Source of the DNA: Spongilla lacustris
Taxonomy: Eukaryota > Porifera > Demospongiae > Spongillida > Spongillidae
NCBI GenBank assembly: GCA_949361645.1
Contig: OX442419.1
Location: forward strand, 9,144,976-9,208,975
Direction: 5' to 3'
Length of the DNA: 64,000 nt
Positions 35,591 to 47,474 of the stretch are shown in pieces (the first letter of the stretch is position 1; every line of letters starts with the position of its first letter). The position numbers and the translations under genes were made by a program. Below the pieces are notes generated by a model. The model was not told the origin of the DNA, did no database searches, and worked only from the letters and a program-made list of their open reading frames with translations.

Positions 35591-35956
35591 AAATATTGGC
35601 AGCATAAAAACCACTATTATGATGTAGGCAAGTACATTTTCTGTTAAGCAAATTTGAATCACAAATTATGACATTGAAGTGGAATTACCTTACAAATGTC
35701 TTCTGTAAAACAGTTTGCCTTGAAACTGGTTTGCCAACCTCTGAATTGTGTTTACTGCAGTCATTTGGGCAGCTGCTTTTAACATATTTCTATTTTAGGA
35801 CTTCAATGGTATTGATTAGAAATTTGGTAATGCACTATACCCTTATTATTGCCAGTGACGAAATGCCATTTTATCCCACTAAAGTGGTCCATAGCAATTG
35901 AATAAGTAGAGGTGTGGCTGACACAAAGACTTTCTGCTCGATCTGGTGTATATATA

Positions 35957-37115
35957 TGGGACAGTTTCCAAGAAAACTTCGTGTCGCGTACATGTAAATA
36001 TAACGAATGGTACAAAATTCCATTGCATTTGAATCATTATAACTTGACTTCCGAACGGTTAAAAGGCTATTGACATCCTATTTTCATCACTTCATACTTC
36101 TCCATATTTCACTATTGGAAAATATATTTTGGGGAGTATCACGTCGTTCAAATCCGCCATAACTTTCGGCAGCGCTTCAAATTCGCTTTGTAGGTAAAGA
36201 GGACCCTTAGCTATTGGACCGTTGTTCGTTAATTTTTATGTCCGTAACCGATGACGTAAAAATTAACGAGCCGAACAAGGTAAAGGATCTCTCTACTTAC
36301 GGATACCTACCGAATTTGTAGCAATATGATTACTCCTGCCAAAAGTTATAGCGAGTTTGAACCCTGTGGAGTATAGGACGTTGCAATATGGGGCTAGTGC
36401 AAGACCCCAAAATGTATTTTAATGACTCCCCTAAATTTTGTCTCCCCAGTCATTCACGCCTAGGCATATATGACTCCCCCTGATAAAAGTGATTCCCGGG
36501 AGTTATTACTGCCTTAAATTAGGCATAATTAACTCCCCGTCGATATTGCCAAGGCTTACATGTATATGATTCCCCAGTTATCTGCATACCTAGACAAAAT
36601 TGATAGCCTTAGGTTTAAAATTCCCTTGCGTCTTCCGAACGGTTTTAAGGCTATTGACTTCCTATTTTCTGGAAACACTTCTGCTGCACATTTTCTAGTT
36701 TAATCACCTCCTCCACATACATTGAGAGGGGCGCAATGATTGGCGCGAATCGAGCGCGAAAACGTGCAAGTACTTTTATCTTCGTAACCGATGATATGAA
36801 AATTAACGAACAGAAGAATTCGATAGGTAAAGGATCTTTCTACTTATAAACAAATTTAAAGCGATTTTATTATTCCTGTCGAAATTTATGGCGGGTTTGA
36901 ACCTAGTGGGGTATCGGAAGTTGTAATATTGCCATGCATGGAGCTAGTGCAAGACCCCCAAATGCATGTATAATGGTGTAGTATGAAGTATTGAAAATAA
37001 GGAGTCGATAGCCTTAATATAACCTTTCGGAAGTTATAGTGATTTAAATGCAAGGCCGGGTAATTGTATTACATTGTATATCTACGCGATAGGATGTTTT
37101 CGTGGAAACTGTCCC
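35957..37115. mobile_element. Inverted-repeat element, TGGGACAGTTTCC ends
   Basis: The left arm starts TGGGACAGTTTCCA at 35957 and the right arm ends with its complement at 37115. Similarity continues about 115 bases inward (for example the ATTATAACTTGACTTCCGAA region against its counterpart near 37030). The internal motif TTCCGAACGGTT...AAGGCTATTGAC occurs twice more inside. There is no coding capacity. A right-end copy is at 63.76-64.0 kb and a degraded piece at 44.79-44.97 kb. No clear target duplication. Confidence 0.65.
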
Positions 37116-38277
37116 AATTATACATGTATAAGTACTTTCTTCCAGCACACATTATGTGACTGTGCCCACTAGTGACATGAGACTGGCTCCTGTAACACAA
37201 CATAGGTGTGGCATGCGTGCACGCATATGGTTGAGAGATTAGCTTTAGCGTGCTTGTATACAGTAATGCGATAAGGTGTAGCGTTCTACTGAGTAATGGG
37301 CTTTTCCCCCTATAGCTCATGTCAAGCTGTGTCAATGACTATGTGATTGATGGCTTGGGGAGGCAAAATATATGTCTGGCACTGCATTTCAAAGCATTAT
37401 CATAACATATGTCAAACAGTGAGTGGGCAGCAGCTTCGAATTCCCAATATCAATTCGTATAGAGAGCAGAGGTGAAATTTACTAAGGGGCCCATAAAGCA
37501 ATAGCATATTTCAAATCATCACGTGACAAGCAAAACTTTTTCATTTTTATGGCAGCAACGCTCATATAATGCATGACATGCATGTGCATGCAGGGGTGAA
37601 ATTTTACTGAGGGGCACAAACTTCCGAATTGCTATAGTAATATAAACTTCAGGACAAGCATGAATGTATATGTATACGTAGAGGGGTTATTTGTAGCTAT
37701 TGTACAATGCAGTACCTGTGTTAACGTTCTTGCTGCATTTATGAGTACATATACATGTATACTGACAGTTATAATACTTTTGTGTTAAACCAATAGCTTG
37801 TGCCTGCATGGGTATAGAAATAAAGAGGGACCGTCCTTATTTGTGAGAGTTAGTTTTAATCTGATTACAAGCATTGGGAGGCGGTTAGGAAGGACCGAAG
37901 GGTCACGTGCACTGTTTGCATAATCTGTGGAAAAATGAGTCAGTGTGTAGCAGTGGCGGATCCGGGGGTGTAATTGTATACGGGTTTTTTCCCCGCCAAG
38001 TATTGCACACTATAACAACGATAGATGACCAGCAAAGGACGTCGTGTACGTCGTGTGGGACTGGGGACGGGACACTGCGACCTGCTTCGAAGCGGTTAAT
38101 AGTAATATCAGGGATGTGAGTTGCTATGGAGCGATGCGACTCTTCTCATTGGTAATGCCACGCAAGACAGTTCATTTTGGAACATAACAAGGAATTAAGA
38201 ATTTGAACTCTATATCAACCATGCACGTTTACACGAACACATTAATGCTTGCACGTGCAGCAGCACTATTTATGGTA
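37116..38277. other. Intergenic, no gene recognised
   Basis: Contains a CAGTGGCGGATCCGGGGGTG motif near 37950, resembling the end of a MITE or hAT-type element, and a GAGGGACCGTCCTTATTTG segment near 37828. No coding region supported. Confidence 0.4.
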
Positions 38278-39279
38278 CTATACTGCTATGCGGCTGCCGG
38301 TAACTGTTTCAGAAGTTCCATGAAAGCTCGTTTTGTGTAACCACCGTATACTTGAATTTCTGATGCAATGAACTTTGGAAAACACGGCATTGCGAATTCC
38401 TCTGTGCGTTGTCATACAAAGGAGCAAGACAAAACTGTACTCGATGTCAGCCATGATTATTGTAAAGAACAAAAGAGCAGGAATATCCAATGTAATTGAC
38501 AGGTGGAAAGTAATAATGAAAGGTATTTTGAGAACAAATAGAAAGATACGTTTTGCTGCACTGACGAGAAGCACAGATCTAACTATTTGATCTGTCTCCA
38601 TTGTACTGTGCTTCACTGTGAGGTAGGATCGGACGGAGGAAACCACGACCAACGTAAATGGACATAATATGACAGTTATGTATAAAACAGCAGATTGGAT
38701 CGAAAAATGTCTCTGTACGATTCTATTTTCTTTGCAGAAGGAACCTCTGATTGTATGCGCAGCCTCTCTGAATGCACCGATACTTGGGATAATAAGAACG
38801 AAGGCTGTAACAGCTGTGATTGTCATTAACACGCTCAATGCAAAAAGGAGACGACCAGTTGTGATTTTTTTTTTGCCGTACTTGATCACAAAGCACTGTG
38901 AGCACGTGATAAGCGCTATTTGATTAGGAGTTAACATTGCCAAAAAATAAATAATTCCGACGGTTACTACCCGTGAGCGAGACGAACAACTTCCCAATAG
39001 AGGTATATCTGTGAAGATTGAAATATCAATGAGCAGACCGAACACAGAAGGGGGCAGCATACTCGTCACTGTCACGGCGCAGAACAGGATCGTAACGGGA
39101 TCTCTCATTTCTTTGTCCGCACGTACGTGGTGCAAGATTATCGCTCCCAGCGATATGGTTGGCACAATGACCACCACCATATGGACGACGGATATAACTA
39201 TATAGGGAATCGGTGATACTCCATGGAGTCCTCCGGCATGATAGGAGGTATTGCACTCATTTGATGAGCAGTTTTCCAT
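38278..39279 (-). CDS. Seven-transmembrane receptor (GPCR), single exon
   Basis: 333 residues, intronless. The N-terminus is short with NCSS and NTSY glycosylation sites. Seven hydrophobic helices follow, beginning IPYIVISVVHMVVVIVPTIS. A cysteine before TM3 (LGSCSSRSR) and one in the second extracellular loop (GSFCKENR) could form the conserved disulfide. The DRY position after TM3 is replaced by CFVIKYG. The cytosolic tail is short, with several S/T and basic residues. This fits the large lineage-specific rhodopsin-like receptor sets of sponges; the ligand is unknown. The start at 39279 is the first ATG and precedes the glycosylated N-terminus sensibly. Confidence 0.75.
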   Translation of the reverse strand: MENCSSNECNTSYHAGGLHGVSPIPYIVISVVHMVVVIVPTISLGAIILHHVRADKEMRDPVTILFCAVTVTSMLPPSVFGLLIDISIFTDIPLLGSCSSRSRVVTVGIIYFLAMLTPNQIALITCSQCFVIKYGKKKITTGRLLFALSVLMTITAVTAFVLIIPSIGAFREAAHTIRGSFCKENRIVQRHFSIQSAVLYITVILCPFTLVVVSSVRSYLTVKHSTMETDQIVRSVLLVSAAKRIFLFVLKIPFIITFHLSITLDIPALLFFTIIMADIEYSFVLLLCMTTHRGIRNAVFSKVHCIRNSSIRWLHKTSFHGTSETVTGSRIAV

Positions 39280-39649
39280 CCTTGGGTTATTGAAGTTGTG
39301 AAATAAATATATGGAGTTGAGTAGTGCTCATTTATATATAAAGGTGCATGCATGCGGTTATTAACGCTATATCGTGTCGTATTGCCATATATAATAACGT
39401 CGAGTCGTTGGAATAGATCATGGTTAAAATTGATAACACGATATTGGATACATCTGAAATTAAAATTAAAAAAAAAATTTTACTCACTGACGGCCAGTCA
39501 AATAGAGGAAGGAATGTGTTTTGCAAGCCCATGATTGGATCTGCTCCTCTGATGCACTGATCGGAGGAGCGTCGAAGTCAAAAGGATAAACGGCAGCGAA
39601 TTGAAGCCACCCCATGCATGTATGGTCTGACCGTATGATATGCCCCATT

Positions 39650-39835
39650 CAGTGGCGTAGGAAGGGAATATAAAGTGCAGCACGGTGGTCCCCCGCTTCC
39701 CCGGGGAGGGTGCGGCAGGGGGGCATCCCTCCCGCCCAGCCAGGGGGTATGGTGGGGAGCTGGGGTCTGGGGCGGAGCCCCAGAAGCCAACGCTTTTTGC
39801 GTAGAAAAACTCCAAAAACTACGCAAAAACTAGTT
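39650..39835. mobile_element. MITE-like fragment, CAGTGGCGTAGGA left end
   Basis: Begins CAGTGGCGTAGGAAGG and contains GGGGCGGAGCCCCAGA, followed by GCTTTTTGCGTAGAAAAACT. The same modules occur in the elements at 7.7-8.1 kb and 41.1-41.8 kb. The right end is not identified. Confidence 0.5.
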
Positions 39836-39897
39836 CTAAGTGTCCATTATTGTATACCCAGCATGATATTGACTGAACTATTGAACCCACATTCTAG

Positions 39898-39999
39898 AAT
39901 GGTCATATTCCATTACACCTTGCTGCATGGGAAGGTAATACTTCTTGTGTGGAACATCTCCTTTCCACTCCTGGTATTGATGTGAACACTAAGAATGTG
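39898..39999 (+). CDS. Ankyrin-repeat exon
   Basis: An AG-flanked, GTGAGT-terminated exon of 34 codons reading GHIPLHLAAWEGNTSCVEHL then LSTPGIDVNTKNV. This is a canonical ankyrin repeat (G-TPLHLAA...VE-LL...D-N). Two related exons follow downstream. The start of the gene was not found, so this belongs to a partial or decaying ankyrin-repeat gene. Confidence 0.65.
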
Positions 40000-40548
40000 G
40001 TGAGTTCAGTTTTGCTATGTGAATTATATGCATTAGGAACATCCACATGTAAATCCCCACCCCTTAGGTACAGTGCGATGTATGTAAGACCTGTGAGCAA
40101 GTGGTAGAGTTTTGTTTTGTGCGAGAACAGAACTGCACAGAATGTAATGTCTTTGCTCAAATGCAAGCCTACATATAGATAGTACATACATCCATGTAAA
40201 GCAAGTAGCAAGCACAGATGCCAAAAAAGGGTATGGGGATGTGTACATAAGATATTTTTGAGGTTTTTTTATGTGCATAGACACTGCACAGCATAATACA
40301 CGTACATTATGTTAGTGACATGCATACAGGTACATGTGTGTCAGAAATTGGTTTGAAGCACTAAGGGTAGGAGATTAATGGCATCCACCAATCTGAGGTG
40401 AAGACACACATGTACCATACATGTTCTTTTAGTCATTTGCAGTGCATAAATTGGCAGGGCTAAGAGCGTCTTGATGTACTGTGTTATGCATATTTCTATG
40501 TATTTGTGTATATGTACATATACATGTACATGAACAACCATGTTCCAT

Positions 40549-40650
40549 TATGGCAATGCTCTATTACACCTTGCTGCAAGTGGAGGTCATACTATTTGTG
40601 TGAAACGTCTTCTTTCCACTCCTGGTATTGATGTCAACATTATGGATAAG
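40549..40650 (+). pseudogene. Ankyrin-repeat exon without visible splice acceptor
   Basis: Reads GNALLHLAASGGHTICVKRL then LSTPGIDVNIMDK, with a good GTGAGT donor at 40651. No AG is present at the expected acceptor position, so it may be skipped or dead. Confidence 0.55.
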
Positions 40651-41037
40651 GTGAGTTTGTTCATTGAATGTTAAGAGATGTTAATATGTCCCTTAGGAGC
40701 ATGTACATGTATGTAAAGTAAGTGCCACATGCAGTAAAGAAAGGATATAGTGTGAGAGAACATAATGTCTTTGCTGCATAGAATACAGGTGAGGTCCCCA
40801 GACCTTTTAGAACAGATATGTTCTTAGTAACTGTTATATATAACCTCCCTCCCCCCTCCCCCAAATAGTTGTTCACCTTATAAGCAAGTTATTATGTTAA
40901 GTATGTGTAGCACAGATGTCAGGGAATCCTAATTATAACCTGTTCTACCCAGGAAATATCACACTTTCAGTTTCTAGCCCTCATTAGCTCAGGCATACTT
41001 ACATGTAGTTCTATCATATGTCCACTGTACCCACCAG

Positions 41038-41155
41038 TGGCCACGGGGTCATACTCCATTACACTATGCTGCAAGTGGAGGTCATACTACTTGTGTGCAG
41101 TGGCGTAGGAACTGTAGCGGCCGTAGCGGCCATGGCCGCTACACTTTTCCGTTGA

Positions 41156-41190
<35 letters not shown>

Positions 41191-41897
41191 CGATTCCCAC
41201 GTATTAAACAGCTCAAGTTACATGCGCTCTGGTCCCGGGTATATCTTATACATGTATAAACATGTAAGAGTACAAGTATATACATTTTTGCAATCAAACA
41301 GGGACTAGCTATTGAAAAACTGTTATTGCGCTAGCAAATCGACGTGCATTTTACAGCTGCCATGTTAAATAGCGTCATTGTGCGAATTCTGTTCAAGCTC
41401 AGCTACCGAAATTGCAGCTTACCTGCCACTATATACAATCCTCATTAACTGCCAGCAGTTTTGTTTCTGAATATTTACAACCATCTTATACAGACTCAGT
41501 ACTCAGTCGGACTGATATAGGGAATGAATTTATAAAAGGTTTTAATCGCAGAGCCACGAAGCTAATTTTGGAACATTTCTGTCAGCCGGTTGAAATATAT
41601 AGCACTTTGATCACATAATTGCATTCAAGCCTACACTACAGTTTAGTTAATGAAAAATCGCACGAATTGCAAAGCTTCTGGGGCTCCGCCCCAGACCCTG
41701 ATGGGGGAGCTTCCAGCGCTCCCCCATACCCCCTGGCTGGGCGGGAGGGGGCATGGCCCCCTCCCGCCCAGCCCCTCTGTGCCCCTCCCATTTCTGTTAC
41801 GTAATCATAACCGCTACACTCTATAAGTCCTTCCTACGCCTCTGGTGTGGAATGTCTCCTTTCCAGCCCTGGTATTGATGTGGATGTTATGAATAGG
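41038..41897 (+). pseudogene. Ankyrin-repeat exon interrupted by a 747-bp element
   Basis: The first half, 41038-41097, reads HYAASGGHTTCV. The second half resumes at 41850 as ECLLSSPGIDVDVMNR and ends with a GTGAGT donor. Between them lies the element at 41098-41844 plus a duplicated GTGTG. Compared with the 39.9 and 40.5 kb exons, the interruption falls exactly inside the repeat between the Val and Glu codons. Confidence 0.7.
41098..41844. mobile_element. CAGTGGCGTAGGA TIR element inserted in an ankyrin exon
   Basis: Left end CAGTGGCGTAGGAACT, right end complement CAGAGGCGTAGGAAGG, flanked by a GTGTG direct repeat (41093-41097 and 41845-41849). The interior has a T26-27 tract near 41158, an AT-rich middle and the CTGGGGCTCCGCCCCAG palindrome near 41680. 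No transposase. Confidence 0.7.
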
Positions 41898-42639
41898 GTG
41901 AGTTGTTCCCCTGGGGATAGTAGTTATCCATTAAAAATGGATAAATGTATAACAGTGTAAGGTATATAGACCTATGAGCAAGTGGTATAGTGTTGTTTTT
42001 TTAGAGAACAACAGTACAGAATGTAATATCTTTGTTGAAATACACAAATGTAATGCAGTACACACATAAAGGAACTAATAATAGGTGGAATATGCCACGT
42101 GTGTGCCCTTGCTTGAAAATATGAGGTTCAAGTGCTTTGGATGTCATCAACATAGTCCAAACCTGGCATAAACATATGTAATTCAATTGTTACAGCAAGG
42201 GGGTATCATATTGTACATGTACACATTTTGATTTCTAAACCAGCATGATGTATAAATATTCCAATTAGTCTTTACCCACCCCACCCCCTACCAGCTAACA
42301 GGCTTATAATGCTTGAAGGGGAATTTGTAATACCCATCATGCTAACACGCCCCCTACCAGCTAACATGATGTTGGGCTTACAATGTTTGATAGGATGCCC
42401 TTAGGAACCAGTACAGCTTCACAGAGTGGAATGTCTTTGCTGAAATACAAGCCTAAATAGTACACGCATAAAGGAACTAACAATAATCATGATAGCGCAG
42501 ATGCCTAAAGTGGTACACATGAACATGTACATATTGGAGTCAGTATGTAGCTATAACTATAACCACGTATACAGGGTAAGGTTTCAGACAAAATGTCGCT
42601 TCTCATATATAAAATGTATGTAATATAATAATAATTATA

Positions 42640-42672
42640 ATAATAATACCCCTCCCCCCCCCCCCCCCCCCA
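42640..42672. repeat. Poly-C tract next to an (ATA)n stretch
   Basis: ATAATAATAATACC runs into about 20 C. It lies upstream of the dispersed segment at 42.8 kb. The 41.9-42.6 kb interval has no recognised gene. Confidence 0.8.
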
Positions 42673-42805
42673 ACGCGAGAGATTGAAAAAAATGGGTACT
42701 TTTTAAAATCACCGTATCTCAGTAACCATTTAAGCTAGCGCTTACCTTTTTAAAACTTTTGTAGGACTACCATTTCTTTCCTGGAAAAAGTCCCTGTTTG
42801 GCATC

Positions 42806-42962
42806 GCATTGACAGGAATTACTGTTGACAAGGTCAGATATATCTTTTGAACCGCTCGTATCCAACCGCGGAAATTCGGTGTACAATAAGTAAAAACATC
42901 CTTAAACACAGGTAACGTGTTATTTGCAGCGGTTACCTTACACTTTGCGGTGGAAAACATCG
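42806..42962. repeat. Dispersed segment, copy 1
   Basis: Nearly identical to 50606-50781 (shared ATTACTGTTGACAAGGTCAG and the CGCGGAAATTCGGTGTACAA region). The 50.6-kb copy has 23 extra bases. A minus-strand 97-codon frame here (42742-43035) is open but unrecognised. Confidence 0.85.
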
Positions 42963-43364
42963 TCAAAAAAGTGAGACCCCTTCTGCCCGCCATTTTGAAG
43001 TAATGGACATACTCATAGGCCCGAGTCCGATCCATGTCTAGTGCTCATACTAAGTGCAATAGAGTTGGGATCGATTTTGCGAAGTTCATATGATTTTTCG
43101 TGCATGCAGCAATGTTATGATCCATGTCTGACCTTATACATGTGAACGGTGGGTCGTCTGACCTTTGTTACGTAACCAATGTAATTTTAATGGCTTTATG
43201 AAATTAAAAATAAGCATTACAAATACACACAGAATGAATTAACAATATAAAATTCACTATAACTTCCAAACTGTGATCAGGGATCTACCATCTCATCAAC
43301 ACCTATTGGTAGTAGCATGTGCATGGACTAATCCAACTGGATCTCTAGTTGTGTGTGTGACCCA

Positions 43365-44624
43365 TAGGGTGTGTAACCGGTTATCAGGTTATTCGGGTTA
43401 TTCGGATATTCGCAAAAACCTATCCGTTCGAATAGTAATTTAGCATTATTCGGAAAAATCGATTATTGGATTTGTTCTATTCGAAATAACCGGTTTGTGA
43501 ATCTCCATTCGGAGGTACTTAGGTATTCGTCGTCCGCATTGACAATTCGCCCATTATTCGAATACATTTTTATGACGATATCCGGATACGCGTTTACGAT
43601 ATTACATGTACGACAATAATTACTTCTAATTTAAAGTTATAACGTCACTGTTGTTACTATAAATATATACGTGGGAACGAGATCAAATACGGGCAGTAAT
43701 TCAAACTACATGTACATGTAGCCAAAAGAGATCCCCCTCTTCACGTGTCATGACGACGGACAGCTCCAGCTACAAATCAAAGTCAGTTCGCTTAGTGTAT
43801 TTCGAACCAGCTGGCTTCTCGCATCAATCTCTTTGAGCTGATATTGCCGCGATCGTACTTAGGCCTAGGCCTACTTAGTTACTAGTATTTTCAAAACTCG
43901 CGATGGTGAAATGGAGGCTGCATGGCTGGTGGTATGTAAGCGTCATCTGTGGTTCTATTCTGTTGGCATCAAGTGTGATGTGTACATCTGTAGGTAGACC
44001 TCAGCGTGGCCACGCTAACTTAGGTCGGGACACGCCCAACTAGGTATGTGGTTAGGCCAAGCGATTTAGGCCTATGTAGGTAGCTGTCTGAGTGCATCTG
44101 ATGTGATGTGGGTAGCTGTGGATGCACCAGATTGATGGCTGTACTATCAGGACCAGACTAGATACTGATCTGGTGTAATGTGGTTAGTTGTAGTAGGGTG
44201 TCTGGTGTGATGGAGGTAGCTATGGTTGTGTGCCTCATGAGGGCATCTGGTGTGATGGGGGTAGGTGTGTTTGTGTGCTGAAGGCTTCTGGTGTGATGGG
44301 GTAGGTGTGTTTGTGTGCTGAGGGCATCTGGTGTGATGGGGGTAGGTGTGTTTGTGTGCTGAGGGTATCTGGTGTGATGTGGGTAGCTGTAGGAGGGTCT
44401 CTGGTGTGATGTGTACATTTAGGTGGCTCAATAAGCAGAAAACCTGAATAACCTAGGTATTCGGCTGGCAAATTGTCAAAACCTATTTAGAAAAATCGAT
44501 TTTCTTTTTTCAAGTATTCGGAAAAATCGATTTTCAGATCCAGAAAAACCTGAAAAATCGATTAGTGTTTTAAAAGTATTCGGAAAAATCGATTTTCATT
44601 ATTCAGGGGAGGTTACACACCCTA
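43365..44624. mobile_element. hAT-like non-autonomous DNA element
   Basis: 1260 bp with perfect 14-bp terminal inverted repeats, TAGGGTGTGTAACC at 43365-43378 and its complement at 44611-44624, and a perfect 8-bp target duplication GTGACCCA (43357-43364 and 44625-44632). The 8-bp duplication and the T-A-G-G-G end fit the hAT superfamily. Subterminal regions carry many AATCGATTTT and TATTCGGAAAAATCG motifs on both sides, possible transposase-binding repeats. A minisatellite of about 40 bp (44200-44410) fills part of the interior. No transposase. Confidence 0.85.
44205..44412. repeat. GTGTGATGGGGGTAGGTGTG minisatellite inside the hAT-like element
   Basis: Four to five imperfect units of about 40 bases built around CATCTGGTGTGATGGGGGTA. 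The overlapping histidine- and proline-rich frames on the minus strand come from it. Confidence 0.85.
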
Positions 44625-44789
44625 GTGACCCATGCATGCACCAAATGTGTGAACCCCTCCTTTTGGTGTGTGACGTGTAAATATATATTGTATGTGCATT
44701 GCTGAAGAGATCAGAGTATTATCAGTTGTCATTGCTATTGAGATCGGATCTACGCTTCCACTACAAAGCCATATATCAACTTCACCATT

Positions 44790-44975
44790 TCCCTTTGGTA
44801 AAATACATTCTGGGGTCTTGCACTACATGTACATATAGCACCATGCCAGTATTGCAATGTCTGATAGCCCATGTCATTCATATCTGCCATACCGTTTGGC
44901 AGGAGTATAATCAAGTCATTTCAATATTCGATTTGTAGGTAGAGAGGTCCTATACCTATTTCTTTGACTGGGTTC
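44790..44975. mobile_element. Degraded piece of the TGGGACAGTTTCC element family
   Basis: Shares TCTGGGGTCTTGCACTA, CAGTATTGCAATGTC and TTTGGCAGGAGTA motifs, in order, with the interior of 35957-37115, but has no ends. The rest of 44.6-45.9 kb has no recognised gene. Confidence 0.45.
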
Positions 44976-45906
44976 ATCTAGTATCTGTTATGGAGATACA
45001 GCTGTGCAAAGTATGTATACATTTCAGAGATAAGTGCTATTTATAATATGGTAGTTGCAGACTTTTTGTAAGATGGCAAGCGTTCATTGAAAAGAAGACG
45101 AATCAGAAAGAGAAACTTTCTTCTGTTTCAACATGTATGCATATGTAAATTGATTCAATTCACTGGAGAATATCTTTATTGTGTAATACGCACATTATAC
45201 ATTGTAGGTAATCCATTTAAAATTAAAAATCTTCACATTACACAATGCTATCCCAATCACTTTGCACAAATCTTTTCTTATTCGCCTCTCAACATTTGAG
45301 CCAAAATATTGCTCTCAATTCTTGATCCATTACATTACACTACATTTGGAAAGTATACAACCATTCTCTTTATATCAGGCTCTATGTGAGACATTTCACG
45401 TCAAGGTCTAAAGGGGCTTATTAGGGATGCTCTTAGGGAAGTAATGGATGAAAGGGCCAGTGATGCGTGTTCCACTGTTCACTGATCGCTTCATTGTGTA
45501 CACAACCTCCAACACTGAGCTATGTGTACATATGTGACTTAGAGGGTCTACATTCGACATTTCGATTGGTACACACATTTATGCCACAAATTGCCATTCA
45601 TGGGACTAAGTTGAGTAAGATATTGTAAATAAGGATATTTATAAGCTCAGAACTGGCATGCCACACATTACTGTAATAACAAAGTGCATAGAATCACCGA
45701 ATAAAATGAACAGTCAAAAGTACTGGGCATATAAAACATTGGTTGAAAATTTCCTAAAACGTTCTGAAAATGGTTGATGGCTTCCTGCTGAACTGTGTTT
45801 TGGACACATCTGCATGTAAATCTACATAATTGGCATCTGTGCTATTGTTTTGTTCCTTTATGTGTGTACTTATTTGAGCAAAGACTTTACATGAGCAACA
45901 ACTCAC

Positions 45907-45995
45907 CTCATCCTTAACGTTCACATCAATACCAGGAGTGGAAAGGAATAGAATAAAATAGCCATTCATACCCTCATAGGCATAGCACCAATAAC
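45907..45995 (-). pseudogene. Ankyrin-repeat exon remnant, inverted
   Basis: The minus strand reads LFLSTPGIDVNVKDE followed by a GTGAGT donor, matching the 3' half of the 39.9-kb ankyrin exon. The 5' half (GMNGYFIL) has lost the TPLHLAA consensus. Opposite orientation to the 39.9-41.9 kb exons. Confidence 0.5.
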
Positions 45996-46173
45996 CACGT
46001 GGTGGTCCATAATCACATCACAAATATGAAGGGCCATGTGGTAATTGATAGATGTACTTCACTTCCCATATAGGCTGCAGTAAATGCTTTATGGTGATCC
46101 TGTACCATCCTATACAAGTTCACTACATCCTCTTCATTGGCATATGCACACTACTATTGCACCTAAGTTCTAA

Positions 46174-46434
46174 ATGCAGCCCATGTCTATCAGCTTGCAA
46201 CCATGCATATTGTCCATTTCAGCACACATAGGATTGTTGGGAATTTCCACTCTTTTCAGAGTTGCTCAAGTTATTGACCAAGGTTTGCTCCTGTGTCCAC
46301 ACTTTTTTACAATTTCACATTTTCTTTCCAACAAAGGGTTGAACATCACAGAGGTAGCCCAGGACTACCAGGCTACTAGATACCAGGGATTTACCGCCAA
46401 GTTTGCAACACGGGGGGTGGGTTTAGGAATATAG
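46174..46434 (+). other. Unrecognised 86-codon ORF
   Basis: Open from ATG, with protein-like stretches (LSNKGLNITEVAQDYQ). It may derive from a transposon. No family or splice support. A minus-strand NEEDVVNLYRMVQDHHKAF stretch near 46080-46140 also reads like an exon but was not placed. Confidence 0.2.
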
Positions 46435-46474
46435 CAGTGAACATTAAGGGAGACTTTCAGTTGTATGCAGATTA

Positions 46475-47474
46475 CAGCTACTAGTACATCATGATTGTTT
46501 GGTTATTAACCATTATTATACAGCTACTAGTACACCATGATTGTTTGGTTATTAACCATTATTATACAGCTACTAGTACATCATGATTGTTTGGTTATTA
46601 ACCATTATTATACAGCTACTAGTACATCATGATTGTTTGGTTATTAACCATTATTATACAGCTACTAGTACACCATGATTGTTTGGTTATTAACCATTAT
46701 TATACAGCTACTAGTACATCATGACTGTTTGGTTTTTAACCATTATTATACAGCTACTAGTTCATCATGATTGTTTGGTTATTAACCATTATTATACAGC
46801 TACTAGTACACCATGATTGTTTGGTTATTAACCATTATTATACAGCTACTAGTACACCATGATTGTTTGGTTATTAACCATTATTATACAGCTACTAGTA
46901 CACCATGATTGTTTGGTTATTAACCATTATTATACAGCTACTAGTACACCATGATTGTTTGGTTATTAACCATTATTATACAGCTACTAGTACACCATGA
47001 TTGTTTGGTTATTAACCATTATTATACAGCTACTAGTACACCATGATTGTTTGGTTATTAACCATTATTATACAGCTACTAGTACACCATGATTGTTTGG
47101 TTATTAACCATTATTATACAGCTACTAGTACATCATGATTGTTTGGTTATTAACCATTATTATACAGCTACTAGTACACCATGATTGTTTGGTTATTAAC
47201 CATTATTATACAGCTACTAGTACATCATGATTGTTTGGTTATTAACCATTATTATACAGCTACTAGTACACCATGATTGTTTGGTTATTAACCATTATTA
47301 TACAGCTACTAGTACATCATGACTGTTTGGTTTTTAACCATTATTATACAGCTACTAGTTCATCATGATTGTTTGGTTATTAACCATTATTATACAGCTA
47401 CTAGTACACCATGATTGTTTGGTTATTAACCATTATTATACAGCTACTAGTACATCATGATTGTTTGGTTATTA
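46475..47474. repeat. 46-bp satellite array, about 21.7 copies
   Basis: The unit contains CAGCTACTAGTACACCATGA and TTGTTTGGTTATTAACCATT. Most copies differ only by a C/T in ACACC/ACATC. A distinctive pair of variant units (GACTGTTTGGTTTTT, then AGTTCATC) appears twice, 598 bp (13 units) apart. Confidence 0.95.

Noticed and set aside
38375..39205. + strand ORFs opposite the GPCR
   Set aside because: They are antisense shadows. The minus frame alone gives a seven-helix protein.
44147..44471. Pro/Thr/His-rich minus-strand ORFs
   Set aside because: Produced by the minisatellite within the hAT-like element.
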